Shown in pieces: positions 5,799 through 5,806 of a DNA stretch of 5,806 nucleotides (within the stretch, counting starts at the first letter, position 1; the number at the start of each line of letters is the position of its first letter). The DNA is from an uncultured Flavobacteriaceae bacterium. GTDB taxonomy: Bacteria > Bacteroidota > Bacteroidia > Flavobacteriales > Flavobacteriaceae. A model generated the notes under the pieces. It saw only the letters and a list, made by a program, of their open reading frames with translations. It searched no databases and was not told where the DNA came from. The position numbers were made by a program, and so were the translations under genes. The stretch spans positions 1-5,806 of the forward strand of contig CAMZMA010000222.1 in the NCBI GenBank assembly GCA_947311815.1, written 5' to 3'.

Positions 5799-5806
5799 AG
5801 ATCGGG
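5799..5806. other. Adapter-like terminal sequence
   Basis: The final bases AGATCGGG are abruptly G-rich compared with the preceding G-free repeat. AGATCGG equals the first seven bases of the common Illumina adapter, which continues AAGAGC; here the eighth base is G instead of A. A short match at a sequence end may be residual adapter or low-quality assembly sequence, but a genuine chromosomal sequence cannot be excluded. Confidence 0.35.

Larger units (their letters stand above)
5458..5806. other. Non-coding 3' region: terminators, then G-free repeats
   Basis: These 349 bases contain no plausible gene on either strand. They hold a weak hairpin and then a strong intrinsic terminator (5465-5532), about 70 bases of unremarkable A/T-rich sequence, and a G-free repeat array (5604-5768). 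One exact TAnnTTTG -7-type match (TAAATTTG, 5550-5557) occurs without a -33 element or a gene downstream within the window. The last bases have an abrupt G-rich end. Confidence 0.8.

Noticed and set aside
1..5806. Insertion sequence or transposon bounded by the edge repeats
   Set aside because: The edge repeats are direct and low-complexity, with no terminal inverted repeats, and no transposase, integrase or recombinase is encoded in the window.

Overview
The window looks like a chromosomal fragment from a low-GC member of the Bacteroidota, most likely Flavobacteriaceae. The evidence is the strong A/T bias (about 30% GC by eye), gene starts preceded by A/T-rich leaders without Shine-Dalgarno motifs, a TPR-containing sensor kinase paired with a LytTR response regulator, and a lipoprotein whose mature N-terminus resembles a Bacteroidota surface-export signal. 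All five convincing genes are on the + strand. Species-level assignment is not possible from the sequence alone.

Layout. Positions 1-58 are a G-free array of CATTCAATCATTAAA-type repeats. Next is a two-gene signalling operon (81-2767): a periplasmic-TPR HisKA_2-type histidine kinase with a GTG start, and a REC-LytTR response regulator that overlaps it by four bases (ATGA). The gap at 2768-3074 carries four tandem copies of a 22-bp unit plus a partial fifth, a small inverted-repeat cluster, and weak promoter candidates. After it come three closely spaced genes that look like one transcription unit (3075-5457): a small lipocalin-like lipoprotein, a 218-aa soluble protein of unknown function, and a 427-aa soluble protein of unknown function. 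This unit ends in a strong intrinsic terminator (5502-5532) preceded by a weaker terminator-like hairpin. The remainder (5533-5806) is non-coding and dominated by the same repeat family as the left edge; the last bases, AGATCGG, resemble sequencing-adapter sequence.

How the genes may work together. The kinase probably senses a periplasmic or envelope cue through its TPR solenoid and phosphorylates D54 of the response regulator, which would bind DNA through its LytTR domain. Whether it controls the downstream lipoprotein unit is unproven: I found only one degenerate LytTR half-site in the gap, not the expected pair. The lipoprotein is probably in the outer membrane and possibly surface-exposed, while the 218- and 427-aa proteins lack export signals and should be cytoplasmic unless exported by a non-Sec route. 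The two unknown proteins are the least explained part of the window. The most distinctive non-coding feature is that all three repeat arrays contain no G on the + strand and lie in the same orientation as the genes.
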